Assembly: GCF_000185725.2 (NCBI RefSeq)
Contig: NZ_KI391953.1
Location: 372,001-436,000, forward strand
Source of the DNA: Segniliparus rugosus ATCC BAA-974
GTDB taxonomy: Bacteria > Actinomycetota > Actinomycetes > Mycobacteriales > Mycobacteriaceae
Length of the DNA stretch: 64,000 nucleotides
Reading direction: 5' to 3'
The translations under genes were made by a program, and so were the position numbers. Of the stretch, positions 37,343 through 46,789 are shown piece after piece. How positions within the stretch are numbered: the stretch's first letter is position 1; each line of letters opens with the position of its first letter. Below the pieces are notes generated by a model. It saw only the letters and a list, made by a program, of their open reading frames with translations, was not told the origin of the DNA and did no database searches.

Positions 37343-38254
37343 TTAGAGCTGGCCGACGCTTTCGCCTTCGGGCAGTGCGAAGCCCCAGTCCAAAAGCGCT
37401 TGGGCCTGGTCCCAGTAGGTGGGGTTGCCCGGAGTGTTCAGGCCGTACATCATCGCGACGACCAGGCGGCGCCCGTCGCGTTCGGCGGCTCCGACGAACG
37501 TCTTCTTGGCGGCGTTGGTGAAGCCGGTTTTGCCGCCGAGCGCGCCGGGGTAGAGGGAGAGGAGTTCGTCCTGGTTGTGGATCTCGTTCTCCCCGCCGTC
37601 GCCGGGGAACATCGCGGACGGCTCGGCGGTGATCTCGGCGAAGAGCGGACGGTTCAGCGCCTCGCGGAAGATGACCGCGAGGTCGTGCGGGGTGGTGTGC
37701 ATCTCCATCCCCGGCCAGTCCAGGCCTGAGGGTGAGCCGGTGTGGGTGTCGGTGGCTCCGATCTCCTGCGCTTTCGCGTTCATCTTCGCGACGGCGGAGT
37801 CGAAGCCGCCGAGCGATTCCGCGAGCGTGTTGGCCGCGTCGTTCCCCGACACGAGCAGGAGCGCGTCCAAGAGCTGGCGGATGGTGTAGTCATGGCCGGG
37901 TTTGATCCCGACGCAGGAGCATTCCGCGAGGTCGTCCTTGGTGGCCGTCACGGCGGAGTCCAGCGGGGCCTCGTCGATGACGGTGAGGGCGAGCAGCGTT
38001 TTGATGGTGCTCGCGGGGGGATGGTAGGCGTACGGGTTCTTGGCGGCGAGGATCTCGCCGCTGTCCATGTCCGCGACGAGCCAGGCGTCGGCGGGGCCGT
38101 CCGGAAGGTCGGGGGAGCCGACGGGGCTGCACGGGGCTCCGTCGCAGGAGCTCACGCTCAGCCCGGTCGGCGCGGGGCTCGCGTGCGCGGCAGAGAAAGG
38201 GAGGAGGAGACAGGCCGCAGCCGCGCCCAAGCGCGCAAGAGACAAGGATCGCAT
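37343..38254 (-). CDS. D-alanyl-D-alanine carboxypeptidase (penicillin-binding protein)
   Basis: A 303-residue secreted low-molecular-weight PBP of the DacA/DacB (peptidase S11) family that trims peptidoglycan pentapeptides. The N-terminal signal peptide ends near SAAHASP. The three active-site motifs are present: STIK (with HPPA before it), SGN in LLVSGNDAANTL, and KTG in GGKTGFTN. No C-terminal membrane anchor is obvious. An inverted repeat lies 31 bases upstream. Confidence 0.9.
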   Translation of the reverse strand: MRSLSLARLGAAAACLLLPFSAAHASPAPTGLSVSSCDGAPCSPVGSPDLPDGPADAWLVADMDSGEILAAKNPYAYHPPASTIKTLLALTVIDEAPLDSAVTATKDDLAECSCVGIKPGHDYTIRQLLDALLLVSGNDAANTLAESLGGFDSAVAKMNAKAQEIGATDTHTGSPSGLDWPGMEMHTTPHDLAVIFREALNRPLFAEITAEPSAMFPGDGGENEIHNQDELLSLYPGALGGKTGFTNAAKKTFVGAAERDGRRLVVAMMYGLNTPGNPTYWDQAQALLDWGFALPEGESVGQL

Positions 38255-38284
38255 CGCCCTTAAGGGTATATCGCGCCGTTATCC

Positions 38285-38304
38285 GTCACAAATCAAAGTG
38301 TGAC
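38285..38304. promoter_or_regulatory. Inverted repeat upstream of the carboxypeptidase gene
   Basis: GTCACA-N8-TGTGAC is a perfect 6-bp inverted repeat in the 57-bp gap between the permease stop and the carboxypeptidase start. It may be an operator or part of the permease-gene terminator. Confidence 0.35.
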
Positions 38305-38311
38305 CTCGCGC

Positions 38312-39940
38312 TCATCCCGCGCTGTAGTCCCGGCGGCGGAAGGCCGCCAGCGCCCCGCCGAAGAGCGCCGCCGCGATGAGCGCGAGCGCGAGCGGGCCGG
38401 AGGGGGTGAACGGCGCGGCCGGCAGGTTCGGCACGGCTTCGAGCGGCGACAGCGCCGTCGACCAGCGCGGCAGGCGCAAGAGCGGCCCGAGGACGCTGGC
38501 CGAGGCGGCGTAGAGCACGAGGAGCCACGCGGCCTTCGCCCACGCGGCGCGCAAGGAGAACAAAAGCGCGACGAGCCCGATGAACAACGCCTGCGCGGGC
38601 AGGTAGGCCCATGCGGCCGAGGGCAGCCGCCACAGCCAGCGCGTCTGGCCGGTGACGGCGGCCCCGGAGGCCCCCATGCCGAGGCCGTAGAGGGCGAGCA
38701 GGCCAGCCGATGCCGCGAAGGTGGCGACGGCGGGTCCGGCGAGCGCCCTGGCCCGACTCACCGAACCGGCGAGGATCAGCTCGCCGACGCCGCTGGTCTG
38801 GTCTTTGGCGAGGACCAACATCGCCGCAACGGCGTACGCGGCGACCGCGACGCTGCCGAACCTCAGGAACGTCGCGAAGAACGCTCCCGCCAGGTCGTCG
38901 CCGCTGATGTGGCCGAAGATGGCGGCGGCTCTCGGGTTGTCCCGCAGCGTGGAGCCGAGCGCGTTGGCGAAGGACCCCATCGCCAGCCCCATCAGGGCCA
39001 GCCCCGCGCCCCAGCCGAGGAACGTCCCGCGCTGCAGCCGGAGCGACAGGGAGCACACGCCGGTCAGCGTCGACGAGGCGGTTTGCGGCCCAGTGCGGCG
39101 CTGGACCAGGCCCCTGCCGAAATCTCGCCGGTCCGCGAGCGCGAACGCGGCGGGAAGGGCCAGCGCGATGAGGGCGAGGGGCAAGAGCAGGGGCCAGAGC
39201 CGCAGATCGACGTAGCAGCGGGTCTGCTGCGCCCAGTTCAACGGGGACAGCCATGCGACCGGGCCGCCTTGGGGATCCTGCAGGTCGCCGATGCCGCTGA
39301 GCAGGAACGAGAGGCCGAGCGCGGCCATGCCGATCCCGGTCGCGACCCTGGAGCGCTCGGTGAGCTGGGCTCCGAGCAGCGTCACGGCCCCGAACGCCAT
39401 GCCGGTGAGCCCGACTCCCGCGCCCAGCGCCAGACTGTCCAGGGCGGGGGATCCGGTGGCCGCGAGGCCGAGGGCGATGGCGGCGGCCACGGCCAGGTTC
39501 GCGATCTTCACCGTGCCCCAGGCCGCCATCAGCGGGGCGAGCCTGCCGACGGCTTTAGAGCGCAGCAGCTCGGCGGGGCCGTCCTCCTCCTCCGCTCGGC
39601 TATGCCGCACGGCGAGGAGGACCGACATCACGCCGGCGGCGACGAGCAGGGTGCTCGACAGCTGGTTCGCGATCATCGCGCCGAGGTCGGTGGGGGCGAC
39701 GGTCCCCGGCTCGTCGCCGTGCCCATTCGCGAACTGCGGCCCCGTCATGAAGACCGCTGCGGGGGTGCGCACGAGTTCGACCCTCGCGGCCCGAGCCTCG
39801 ACGGTCGGGTACATCGAGGCGTACGCGGGGCGGACGTATGCGGCGAGGAGCCCGAGGCCGAGCGTCCAGGAGATCAGCCGGGTCCGGTCCACCCGCAGGT
39901 CCGCGCGCAGCAGGGCCAAGGACGAGGCGAAGGCGCTCAT
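38312..39940 (-). CDS. ABC transporter permease (ABC-2 like)
   Basis: A 542-residue membrane protein with about twelve hydrophobic helices in two similar halves, each starting with an MSAFASSLALLRADLRVDRT-like or RLQRGTFLGWGAGLALMGLA-like segment. This is the layout of TetR-controlled antibiotic exporter permeases of actinomycetes. Its ATG overlaps the stop of the ATPase gene (ATGA), so the two form one transporter. Substrate unknown. Confidence 0.85.
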   Translation of the reverse strand: MSAFASSLALLRADLRVDRTRLISWTLGLGLLAAYVRPAYASMYPTVEARAARVELVRTPAAVFMTGPQFANGHGDEPGTVAPTDLGAMIANQLSSTLLVAAGVMSVLLAVRHSRAEEEDGPAELLRSKAVGRLAPLMAAWGTVKIANLAVAAAIALGLAATGSPALDSLALGAGVGLTGMAFGAVTLLGAQLTERSRVATGIGMAALGLSFLLSGIGDLQDPQGGPVAWLSPLNWAQQTRCYVDLRLWPLLLPLALIALALPAAFALADRRDFGRGLVQRRTGPQTASSTLTGVCSLSLRLQRGTFLGWGAGLALMGLAMGSFANALGSTLRDNPRAAAIFGHISGDDLAGAFFATFLRFGSVAVAAYAVAAMLVLAKDQTSGVGELILAGSVSRARALAGPAVATFAASAGLLALYGLGMGASGAAVTGQTRWLWRLPSAAWAYLPAQALFIGLVALLFSLRAAWAKAAWLLVLYAASASVLGPLLRLPRWSTALSPLEAVPNLPAAPFTPSGPLALALIAAALFGGALAAFRRRDYSAG

Positions 39941-40860
39941 GCGCGCACCGGGCTCGCGGGTTCGGCGGCGCTGCGCCGACCGGTCCGGTACTGGTCCAAG
40001 AACAGCTCTTCGAGGGACGGCGGGGCGCAGGCGATCTGGACGACGTTCGCCGAGGCCAGCGCGGACAGCGCCTCGTTCACCTTGCCGCTGTCCACCCGGA
40101 AGCGCACCGAAAGGCCGTCCTGCTCAAGGTCGCGCAGGCCGGGGAGGCCCGCAAGCTCGGTCGCCGGGCGGCGGGTCGTGGCGGTCACGACCGTGCTGGT
40201 GAGGTTCCGCAGCTCGCCGAGCGTTCCGGACACGACCGCCTTGCCCGCGCGGATGATGGTGATGGCGTCGGCGAGCTTCTCGACTTCGGCGAGGATGTGG
40301 CTGGAGAGCAGCACGCTCGTCCCGCGCGCTTTCGCCTCGCCGACGCACTCTTGGAAGACCTGCTCCATCAGCGGGTCAAGCCCCGAGGTCGGCTCGTCGA
40401 AGATGAGCAGGGGGGCCTCGCTGGCGAGCGCGGCGATCAAGGCAACCTTCTGCCGGTTGCCCTTGGAGTAGGCGCGCGCCTTCTTGCCCGGGTCCAGCTC
40501 GAACCGTTCGACGAGCTGGTCGCGCAGGCGGGGGTTCCCGGTGCCGTGGAAATGCAGTAGGAGGTCGATGGCCTGGCCTCCGGTGAGGTTCGGCCAGAGG
40601 CTCACGTCGCCGGGGACGTAGGCGAGCCTGCGGTGCAGGACGACCGCGCTGGCCCACGGGTCGGCTCCGAAGAGGCGCACGACGCCCGAATCGGCCCGCA
40701 GGAGTCCGAGCAGGATTCGGATGGTGGTCGATTTCCCGGCCCCGTTGGGGCCGAGGAAACCGAGCACCTGGCCGTGCTCAAGGCTCAGGTCGAGGCCGTC
40801 GAGCGCGGGCGCGGAGCCGAATTTTTTGCGCAAGCCTTGTATTTCAACGATCGGAGCCAT
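39937..40860 (-). CDS. ABC transporter ATP-binding protein
   Basis: A 307-residue ATPase of the drug-export (DrrA-like) class. Walker A is GPNGAGKST, Walker B is LLIFDEPTSGLDP, the signature is the variant YSKGNRQKV, and the switch His is in LLSSHILAEVEK. The C-terminal 80 residues form the usual extension of these exporters. It is the middle gene of tetR-ATPase-permease; its start lies 17 bases inside the tetR coding end. Confidence 0.92.
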   Translation of the reverse strand: MAPIVEIQGLRKKFGSAPALDGLDLSLEHGQVLGFLGPNGAGKSTTIRILLGLLRADSGVVRLFGADPWASAVVLHRRLAYVPGDVSLWPNLTGGQAIDLLLHFHGTGNPRLRDQLVERFELDPGKKARAYSKGNRQKVALIAALASEAPLLIFDEPTSGLDPLMEQVFQECVGEAKARGTSVLLSSHILAEVEKLADAITIIRAGKAVVSGTLGELRNLTSTVVTATTRRPATELAGLPGLRDLEQDGLSVRFRVDSGKVNEALSALASANVVQIACAPPSLEELFLDQYRTGRRSAAEPASPVRA

Positions 40861-41545
40861 GGCCGTCCTCTGGGTCGGTGCTGTCTTGTTCGTGCGCCAG
40901 GAAGGCGTTGAGGAATGATCGGTCCGCGATCAGGCCATCGGTGAACACTTCGAGGGCGGGCAGCGTGATCTCGGCGGCGTAGCGCACGAGCGCGTCGGCG
41001 AACCTGCCATCGCCGAGGTCGCCCTCCCCGTCGAGGACAGGGCGCAGGCGCAGGAGCATCCCGCCAAGGCTCTCGATGGCGAGGTAGCGCGCCCTTGCCT
41101 TGGGGTCCCGGCTCGGACGGATCTTGCCGCTGGCCACTCCGGCCTCGAGGATCTGCTCGGTCTCCTCGGCGAATCTCTCGATGATCTCCTCGGCGAGCGG
41201 TCCCCCCTCGATCACGCTGCGCAGCAGGTAGGCCGCGATCGGGGCGTGCTCGCGCACTTGCGCGAACTGCGCGAAGGCCCCGCCGCCGATCCCGGTCTGC
41301 ATCGCGTCGGTCTTCGCCTCGCGATAGCGCCGCAGCACCTCCTCGTCGCATGCGGCGCGCAGGCCCGCTTTCGAGCCGAAATGGTGGATCACCAAGCCCG
41401 CGCTGAAGCCCGCTGACTCCGCGATGGCCCGGACGCTGACCCCGAAGCCCTTGCGCCCAACGAGTTCGATCGCCGCGTCGCGGATGCGCGCGCGGGCGTT
41501 GAGGTCCCCGCCCCGGTTGTCGCCGCCGGAATCGTCTGAACGCAT
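40844..41545 (-). CDS. TetR-family regulator of the ABC operon
   Basis: A 233-residue regulator. The N-terminal helix-turn-helix reads ARARIRDAAIELVGRKGFGV ... IAESAGFSAGLVIHHFGSK. The C-terminal domain ends with a helical ligand-binding part. It overlaps the ATPase gene, which argues that it represses its own exporter operon. ATG 41545 is chosen because the open frame before it runs into the glnE promoter side and reads as low-complexity. Operator-like TGTTCA repeats overlap the start. Confidence 0.88.
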   Translation of the reverse strand: MRSDDSGGDNRGGDLNARARIRDAAIELVGRKGFGVSVRAIAESAGFSAGLVIHHFGSKAGLRAACDEEVLRRYREAKTDAMQTGIGGGAFAQFAQVREHAPIAAYLLRSVIEGGPLAEEIIERFAEETEQILEAGVASGKIRPSRDPKARARYLAIESLGGMLLRLRPVLDGEGDLGDGRFADALVRYAAEITLPALEVFTDGLIADRSFLNAFLAHEQDSTDPEDGHGSDR

Positions 41546-41570
41546 GTTCAATACATTAAACAATTGTTCA
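41545..41570. promoter_or_regulatory. Operator-like AT-rich repeats at the tetR start
   Basis: TGTTCA occurs at 41545-41550 and 41565-41570. TGTTCAATACATTAAACA is an imperfect 18-bp palindrome and AACAATTGTT (41559-41568) a perfect 10-bp one. AT-rich palindromes of this kind are typical TetR autoregulatory sites. Confidence 0.5.
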
Positions 41571-41653
41571 GCGCGATGCAAGGGGGCCGGGGACTCCGGC
41601 GGCTCGCCCCTGTCGCTCGGAGCGCTTGCGCCGAGGAGAACTAGGCTGGTCTT

Positions 41654-44600
41654 GTGCCAGAACGACCAGAACGTACCAGGTTGCCCACACTCGCCCGATT
41701 GGGCATCGTCGCCCCGACCGCCCAACAGGACCTCGCGCGTTTAGGTTGGACCGGCTCCGACAGCGTGGAGCTGTTGTGGGCACTCTCCCGAGCGGCGAAC
41801 CCCGACTGCGCGCTGCGCGTGCTCGGCCGTCTCGCGGACGCCCTCGACGCGGCGGACGGCGAGTCCTGGGACGAGCTGTGCCGCGAACTCGGCCAGGACA
41901 CGACGCTGCGGGGCAGGCTGTTCGGGGTGCTCGGGGCCTCGCCCGCGCTCGGCGACCATCTGATCGCGAACCCGTCGAGCTGGCGCCTTTTGCGCCGGGC
42001 GGACGGGGCTGGCTCGCCCGCTCCTGGCAAGCGCAAGCCCGAGCCGTTGCCCGCCCGGCGCGAACTCGCCGAGGAGCTGCTCGCGGTCCTGGACGCGCAG
42101 CCGGACGAGCGAGCGGTCCAGATGGAGCTGCGCAGCAGGTACCGGGACTGGCAGCTGCGGCTTGCGGCGAGGGACTTGGCCGCGACGGTGGAGGACGAGC
42201 CGGTGCTCGCGCTCATGGAAGTCGCCGAGCATCTTTCGGACATGGCGGACGCGGCGCTCGAAGTCGGGCTGGAATTCGCGAAGCGCAAGGTCGTCCCGCC
42301 CGGCGAGCAGGCCCCGAGCATCGCGGTGATCGCCATGGGCAAGCACGGGGCGCGCGAACTCAACTACGTGAGCGACGTCGACGTCATCTTCGTCGCGGAG
42401 CCCGCGGGCCAGGTGTCGGACCGGATCGCCAGCGAGCTCATGCGGGTCTGCTCGTACGTGAGCTTCGTCGTGGACGCCGGACTGCGCCCAGAGGGCAGGC
42501 ACGGCGCGCTCACCCGCACGCTGGAGTCCCATCTGAAGTACTACACGACCTGGGCGAAGACGTGGGAGTTCCAGGCGCTGCTCAAGGCGAGGCCCGCCGT
42601 CGGCGACCTCGATCTCGGCGAGCGCTGGTTCGCCGAGATCGACCCGCTCGTGTGGCAGGCTTCCGAGCGGGAGAACTTCGTGGAAGAAGTCCGCCAGATG
42701 CGCAGGCGGGTCGAGCAGTCCGCGCCCGCCTCGCTGCGCGAGCGGGAGATCAAGCTCGGCAAGGGGTCGCTGCGGGACGTGGAGTTCGCCGTCCAGCTGC
42801 TCCAACTCGTCCACGGCGAGTTCGACCCCAACCTGCGCGTGCGGGCAACGGTGGCCGCGCTCGGCGCGCTCGCATCGGGCGGGTACATCGGGCGGGACGA
42901 CGCCGCGAACCTGACCGCGTCGTACGAGTTCTTGCGCCTGCTGGAGCACCGGCTGCAGCTGCGGCAGATGCAGCGCACCCACACGTTGCCGGAGGACTCG
43001 GACGAGGAGGCGATGCGCTGGCTCGCGAGGGCGGCGCATCTGCGCCCGGACGGCCAGCACGACGCGCTCGGCGTGCTGCGCGCGGAGCTGCGCCGCGAAC
43101 GCCACCGGGTGCTGCGGCTGCACAGCAAGTTCTTCTACCAGCCGCTGCTCGACGCCGTGTCCCATCGGACCCAACTTGGCCTGTCCGAGCCAGGCGCGGT
43201 GCACCAGCTGCGCGCGCTGGGCTACGCCCGGCCGGAGGCCGCGTTCACGCATCTGAAGGCGCTCACCTCCGGGCACAAGCGGGCGAACCAGATCCAAGGG
43301 CTGCTGCTGCCGACCCTGCTGGAATGGCTGGGGGAGACCCCGGACCCGGACGGCGGGCTCTTGTCCTACCGGAAGGTGTCCGAGGCGTTCGCCGACCACC
43401 CGTGGTACTTGCGCACGCTGCGCGACGAGACGGCGGCGGCGAAACGGCTGATGCATGTGCTGGGCTGCTCGGCGTTCGTGCCGGAGCTGCTGCTGCGCGC
43501 CCCCGAGGTGCTGCGCCTGTACGCGGACTCCCCGGACGGCCCGAGGCTGCTCGACCTCACGCCGCCCCAGGTCGCGATCTCCTTGACGACGTCGGCGGCC
43601 AAACACTCGGACCCGGCCTCCGCCGTCGCGGCGGCCCGCTCCGCGCGGCGCTACGAGCTTGCCAGGGTGGCTTCGGCGGACCTGCTCGGCCTTTTGCCGC
43701 TCCCCGAGGTGTGCGTCGCGCTCTCCAGCGTCTGGGTGGCGGTGATCGAGGCCGCGCTCGACGCGGTCGTGAAGTCGAGCCTCGAGCCGGGGCAGGAGCC
43801 GCCCGCGCAGATCGCGGTCATCGGCATGGGCAGGCTCGGCGGCGGGGAGCTTGGCTACGGCTCGGACGCCGACGTGCTGTTCGTCTGCGAGCCTTTCCCG
43901 GGGCAGGACGAGCATCTGGCGCTGAAATGGGCGACCGGGGTGGCCGAGAAGCTGCGCAAATCGCTGGCCGCGCCGAGCGTGGACCCGCCGTTGCAGGTGG
44001 ACGTCGACCTGCGGCTGGAAGGGCGCGGCGGCCCGTTGGTCTCGACGCTGGCCGCCTACGCGCGGTACTACCAGACCCGTGCGCAGCCGTGGGAGGCGCA
44101 AGCCCTCCTGCGCGCGCATCAAGTCGCGGGCGACCAGGAGCTGGGAGTGCGGTTCCTGCATCTGATCGACCCGGTCCGCTACCCCCAAGGCGGGATCAGC
44201 CAGGAGGCCGTCCGCGAGATCCGGCGGATCAAAGCGAGGGTGGACACCGAGCGGCTGCCGAGGGGGGCCGATCCGACCACGCACACCAAGCTCGGCAGGG
44301 GCGGTCTCGCCGATGTGGAGTGGGCGGTGCAGCTCTTGCAGTTGCAGCACGCGCACGCGTTGCCCTCTTTGCGCAACACCTCGACCCTGCAGACGTTGGA
44401 CGCGATCCAGGCGGAAGGGCTGCTGCCCGCCGAGGACGTGTGCCTGTTGCGCGAGGCGTGGCTCACCGCGACGAACGCCAGGAACGCGCTCGTGCTGGTC
44501 AAGGGGAAATCCACCGATCAGCTGCCGGGGCCGGGGCCTGCGCTCAGCTCGGTCGCGTACGCGGCGGGCTGGGAGAGCTGGGAGGATCCCGGCGCGTTCC

Positions 44601-44674
44601 TCAACCACTACCTGAGGGTGACGCGGCGCGCGCACAATGTGGTCGTCCGAGTCCTCGAAGGGTCGTCGGCCTAG
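41654..44674 (+). CDS. glnE: Bifunctional glutamine synthetase adenylyltransferase/deadenylase
   Basis: Adenylylates and deadenylylates glutamine synthetase in nitrogen control. The 1006 residues contain two nucleotidyltransferase domains. The N-terminal one carries [19 protein letters not shown] and the C-terminal one [19 protein letters not shown], each followed by a GlnD-UR helical domain ([18 protein letters not shown] and [18 protein letters not shown]). GTG start at 41654. The stop is 1 base from that of the convergent tetR gene. No glnA is in the window. Confidence 0.95.
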   Translation: MPERPERTRLPTLARLGIVAPTAQQDLARLGWTGSDSVELLWALSRAANPDCALRVLGRLADALDAADGESWDELCRELGQDTTLRGRLFGVLGASPALGDHLIANPSSWRLLRRADGAGSPAPGKRKPEPLPARRELAEELLAVLDAQPDERAVQMELRSRYRDWQLRLAARDLAATVEDEPVLALMEVAEHLSDMADAALEVGLEFAKRKVVPPGEQAPSIAVIAMGKHGARELNYVSDVDVIFVAEPAGQVSDRIASELMRVCSYVSFVVDAGLRPEGRHGALTRTLESHLKYYTTWAKTWEFQALLKARPAVGDLDLGERWFAEIDPLVWQASERENFVEEVRQMRRRVEQSAPASLREREIKLGKGSLRDVEFAVQLLQLVHGEFDPNLRVRATVAALGALASGGYIGRDDAANLTASYEFLRLLEHRLQLRQMQRTHTLPEDSDEEAMRWLARAAHLRPDGQHDALGVLRAELRRERHRVLRLHSKFFYQPLLDAVSHRTQLGLSEPGAVHQLRALGYARPEAAFTHLKALTSGHKRANQIQGLLLPTLLEWLGETPDPDGGLLSYRKVSEAFADHPWYLRTLRDETAAAKRLMHVLGCSAFVPELLLRAPEVLRLYADSPDGPRLLDLTPPQVAISLTTSAAKHSDPASAVAAARSARRYELARVASADLLGLLPLPEVCVALSSVWVAVIEAALDAVVKSSLEPGQEPPAQIAVIGMGRLGGGELGYGSDADVLFVCEPFPGQDEHLALKWATGVAEKLRKSLAAPSVDPPLQVDVDLRLEGRGGPLVSTLAAYARYYQTRAQPWEAQALLRAHQVAGDQELGVRFLHLIDPVRYPQGGISQEAVREIRRIKARVDTERLPRGADPTTHTKLGRGGLADVEWAVQLLQLQHAHALPSLRNTSTLQTLDAIQAEGLLPAEDVCLLREAWLTATNARNALVLVKGKSTDQLPGPGPALSSVAYAAGWESWEDPGAFLNHYLRVTRRAHNVVVRVLEGSSA

Positions 44675-44675
44675 C

Positions 44676-45293
44676 TTAGACGGACTGCTCTGCCCCGCCG
44701 GGAGGGCCTGAGGCACTGACGAGGGCATGGGCGGCGGCGACGACGGCGGCGCGGTGCGCGGCGAGGCGCTCGGGCGAGAACGGCGGCTCGTCGGCCAGCT
44801 CCTGCAGGGCGGGGGAGGCTTTCAGCCACGCGCTGGACAGACCGAGTATGAGGGCGATGATGTCGGCGGGGTGCATGGCCGGAACGGTTCCGCCTTCGCG
44901 GTTTCGCGCGGCGAGCGCGTTGATTTTGACCTGGTAGGACTGCCTCTCCGAGGCCATGGCGGTCGGTTGCTCCAGCCTCGACCAGAAGAAGAGCCGGAGG
45001 TGTTGGGGGTGGGCGACGAGATGGTCGAACATGGCTCCGGCGTATCCGGGGAGGTCGTCGGGGGCGAACGGCACAGCCTCGGCCATCAGGGCGAGCGAAT
45101 GCTCGACCACGGTCTCGAACAGTTTGTCTTTCTTGCCGAAGTACACGTAGATCAAGCGCTTGTTCGCGGCGGCGGCTTGGCTGATCCGGTCGACGCGGGC
45201 TCCGGCGAGGCCGTGCTCGGCGAACTCGGCGAAGGCGGCATCCAACAGGCGCTTCTTGGTGACGGAGGCATCCTGTGGCATGCGTTCCAGCAT
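44676..45293 (-). CDS. TetR-family regulator
   Basis: About 205 residues. The helix-turn-helix is clear: KKRLLDAAFAEFAEHGLAGA ... ISQAAAANKRLIYVYFGKKD. This is followed by a TetR C-terminal domain with FFWSRLEQP. The start may be ATG 45293 or ATG 45281; neither has a good ribosome binding site. It lies downstream of the esterase gene on the same strand, separated by a long hairpin, so the target is not obvious. Confidence 0.85.
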   Translation of the reverse strand: MLERMPQDASVTKKRLLDAAFAEFAEHGLAGARVDRISQAAAANKRLIYVYFGKKDKLFETVVEHSLALMAEAVPFAPDDLPGYAGAMFDHLVAHPQHLRLFFWSRLEQPTAMASERQSYQVKINALAARNREGGTVPAMHPADIIALILGLSSAWLKASPALQELADEPPFSPERLAAHRAAVVAAAHALVSASGPPGGAEQSV

Positions 45294-45324
45294 ACGGTGA
45301 GGCCGTGTTGGTTCGACCCGGTCT

Positions 45325-45365
45325 TTTTGGTGCTTCGCGCCACAAAATGGCGCGAAGCGCCAAAA
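45325..45365. terminator. 18-bp hairpin between esterase and tetR genes
   Basis: TTTTGGTGCTTCGCGCCA (45325-45342), loop CAAAA, TGGCGCGAAGCGCCAAAA (45348-45365): 17 of 18 positions pair, and the odd one can wobble. It lies 85 bases past the esterase stop and 32 bases before the tetR start, so it may end the esterase transcript or hold an operator. Confidence 0.55.
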
Positions 45366-45449
45366 CGAAGCCATGTCAGGCTCCCTGCGCGTGGGCTGGC
45401 GGGTTGGGGGGCGAACTCGCCGGTGGGCCCGCCGCCTGCGCGGGGTTAT

Positions 45450-46706
45450 TCAGTACGGGAGGCTGCCGCGCCGGGCCTTGTCGACCGTGCGGGCGATCTT
45501 CGGCCACAGCCGCATGAACCCGGCTGGGACGGAGGCGGGGGCCATCATCCGGTTGTGCACGTACGCGGCGGCGAGCCCCCGGTTCGGATCGGTCCAGCCG
45601 ATCGAGCCGTTCATGCCCACGTGTCCGAATCCGCTGGTCATGGTCGGGGCCATGAACGTGTGGTAGCCGAGGTTCCACATCAGCGGCATCATGAAGGTGC
45701 GGTCGACGCGGTAGTTCGACCGCTGGGTCAGGCGCCTGCCCTCGGCCAGGGAGTACGCGGTCTGCTCTTTGAGGAGCCTGCGCCCGTCCACACTGCCGTC
45801 GGAGCCGAGCGCGGCGTACACCTTCGCGAGCGAGCGCGCGGTGGCCGTGCCGCTCCCCGCGGGCATCTCCATGTCCAGGAGCGGAGCGTTCACGCCGCCC
45901 ATGAGGATTTGCTCCATGCCGGGCCCGCAGAACACGGTGTCGAAGAACGCCTTGAGCCCGGGCAGCCGGCCGAGGGCGCGCAGCGCCTTGGGATGGTTGT
46001 AGATCCCCATGCCGCTCAGCGCCGCCGCGTGGCTCCCCGAGCCCTCGGGCGGGCGGCCGAGATGGAGGCTGTCGAGCGCGAGCGGCTCGACCAGCTCCTC
46101 CTGGAGGAGCTGGCGCATTCCCTTGCCGGTGATGGCGCGGGCGAGGCCGGAGAGGATCCAGCCGAACGTCACGGCGTGATAGGCGGGCTTGCCCGCGTAT
46201 TTGTCCATCGACGCGGCGGCGAGAATCTCCTCCATCGCCAGATGGTCCTTGACCAGCTCGGGGTTGTTCGTGATCCGAGCGAGCCGGGAGAGGCCCGCCT
46301 CGTGGACCAGCGCCTGGCGCACGGTGACGCGGGCTTTGCCGCCCGCCGCGAACGCGGGCCAGTACTCGGCGATCGGGGTGTCGTAGTCGACCAGGCCACG
46401 ATCCGCCAGGCGGTGGATCACCGCGGCGACCATGCCTTTGGTGGCGGAGAAGATGATCCCCGCGGTGTTGTGCTGCCAGGGCACGCCTTCGTCCGCATCG
46501 CCCGCCCAGATGTCCAGCACAGGTTGCCCGTTGTAGTACACCGCGAGCGCGCCGCCGCTGCCCGGACGGCCCTTGAAGAGCTTGGAGAACGCTCCGGCGA
46601 TCGGGCGGAAGGGCTCGTCGGCGAACCCGCCCACCCCTTCGGGCAGATCGGTCGCACCGTCGGCGAGGCCGAGCGGGCTTTTGGTCGGAGCGATCTCTTG
46701 CGTCAT
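45450..46706 (-). CDS. Beta-lactamase-fold serine hydrolase/esterase
   Basis: A 418-residue family VIII-type esterase (class C beta-lactamase/PBP4 fold), like mycobacterial LipL/LipD/LipP. The nucleophile lies in SATKGM (SxxK), the general base Tyr is in YHAVTFGW, and the third motif is HVG in GHVGMNGSIGW. No signal peptide is visible, so it is likely cytoplasmic or cell-associated. The substrate is probably a short-chain ester. Confidence 0.85.
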   Translation of the reverse strand: MTQEIAPTKSPLGLADGATDLPEGVGGFADEPFRPIAGAFSKLFKGRPGSGGALAVYYNGQPVLDIWAGDADEGVPWQHNTAGIIFSATKGMVAAVIHRLADRGLVDYDTPIAEYWPAFAAGGKARVTVRQALVHEAGLSRLARITNNPELVKDHLAMEEILAAASMDKYAGKPAYHAVTFGWILSGLARAITGKGMRQLLQEELVEPLALDSLHLGRPPEGSGSHAAALSGMGIYNHPKALRALGRLPGLKAFFDTVFCGPGMEQILMGGVNAPLLDMEMPAGSGTATARSLAKVYAALGSDGSVDGRRLLKEQTAYSLAEGRRLTQRSNYRVDRTFMMPLMWNLGYHTFMAPTMTSGFGHVGMNGSIGWTDPNRGLAAAYVHNRMMAPASVPAGFMRLWPKIARTVDKARRGSLPY

Positions 46707-46789
46707 AAATAGACAAGATAGCTCACGTGATATGGGTTACTCAAACCGGAGGTATCGGGTTCTTGCGGCGAGGACCGGCCAGGGGTTCG

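Noticed and set aside
38285-38304. GTCACA-N8-TGTGAC as a CRP/GlxR binding site
   Set aside because: The half-sites are in the reverse order (TCACA before TGTGA) and the spacing is wrong for TGTGA-N6-TCACA; it is kept only as an unnamed inverted repeat.
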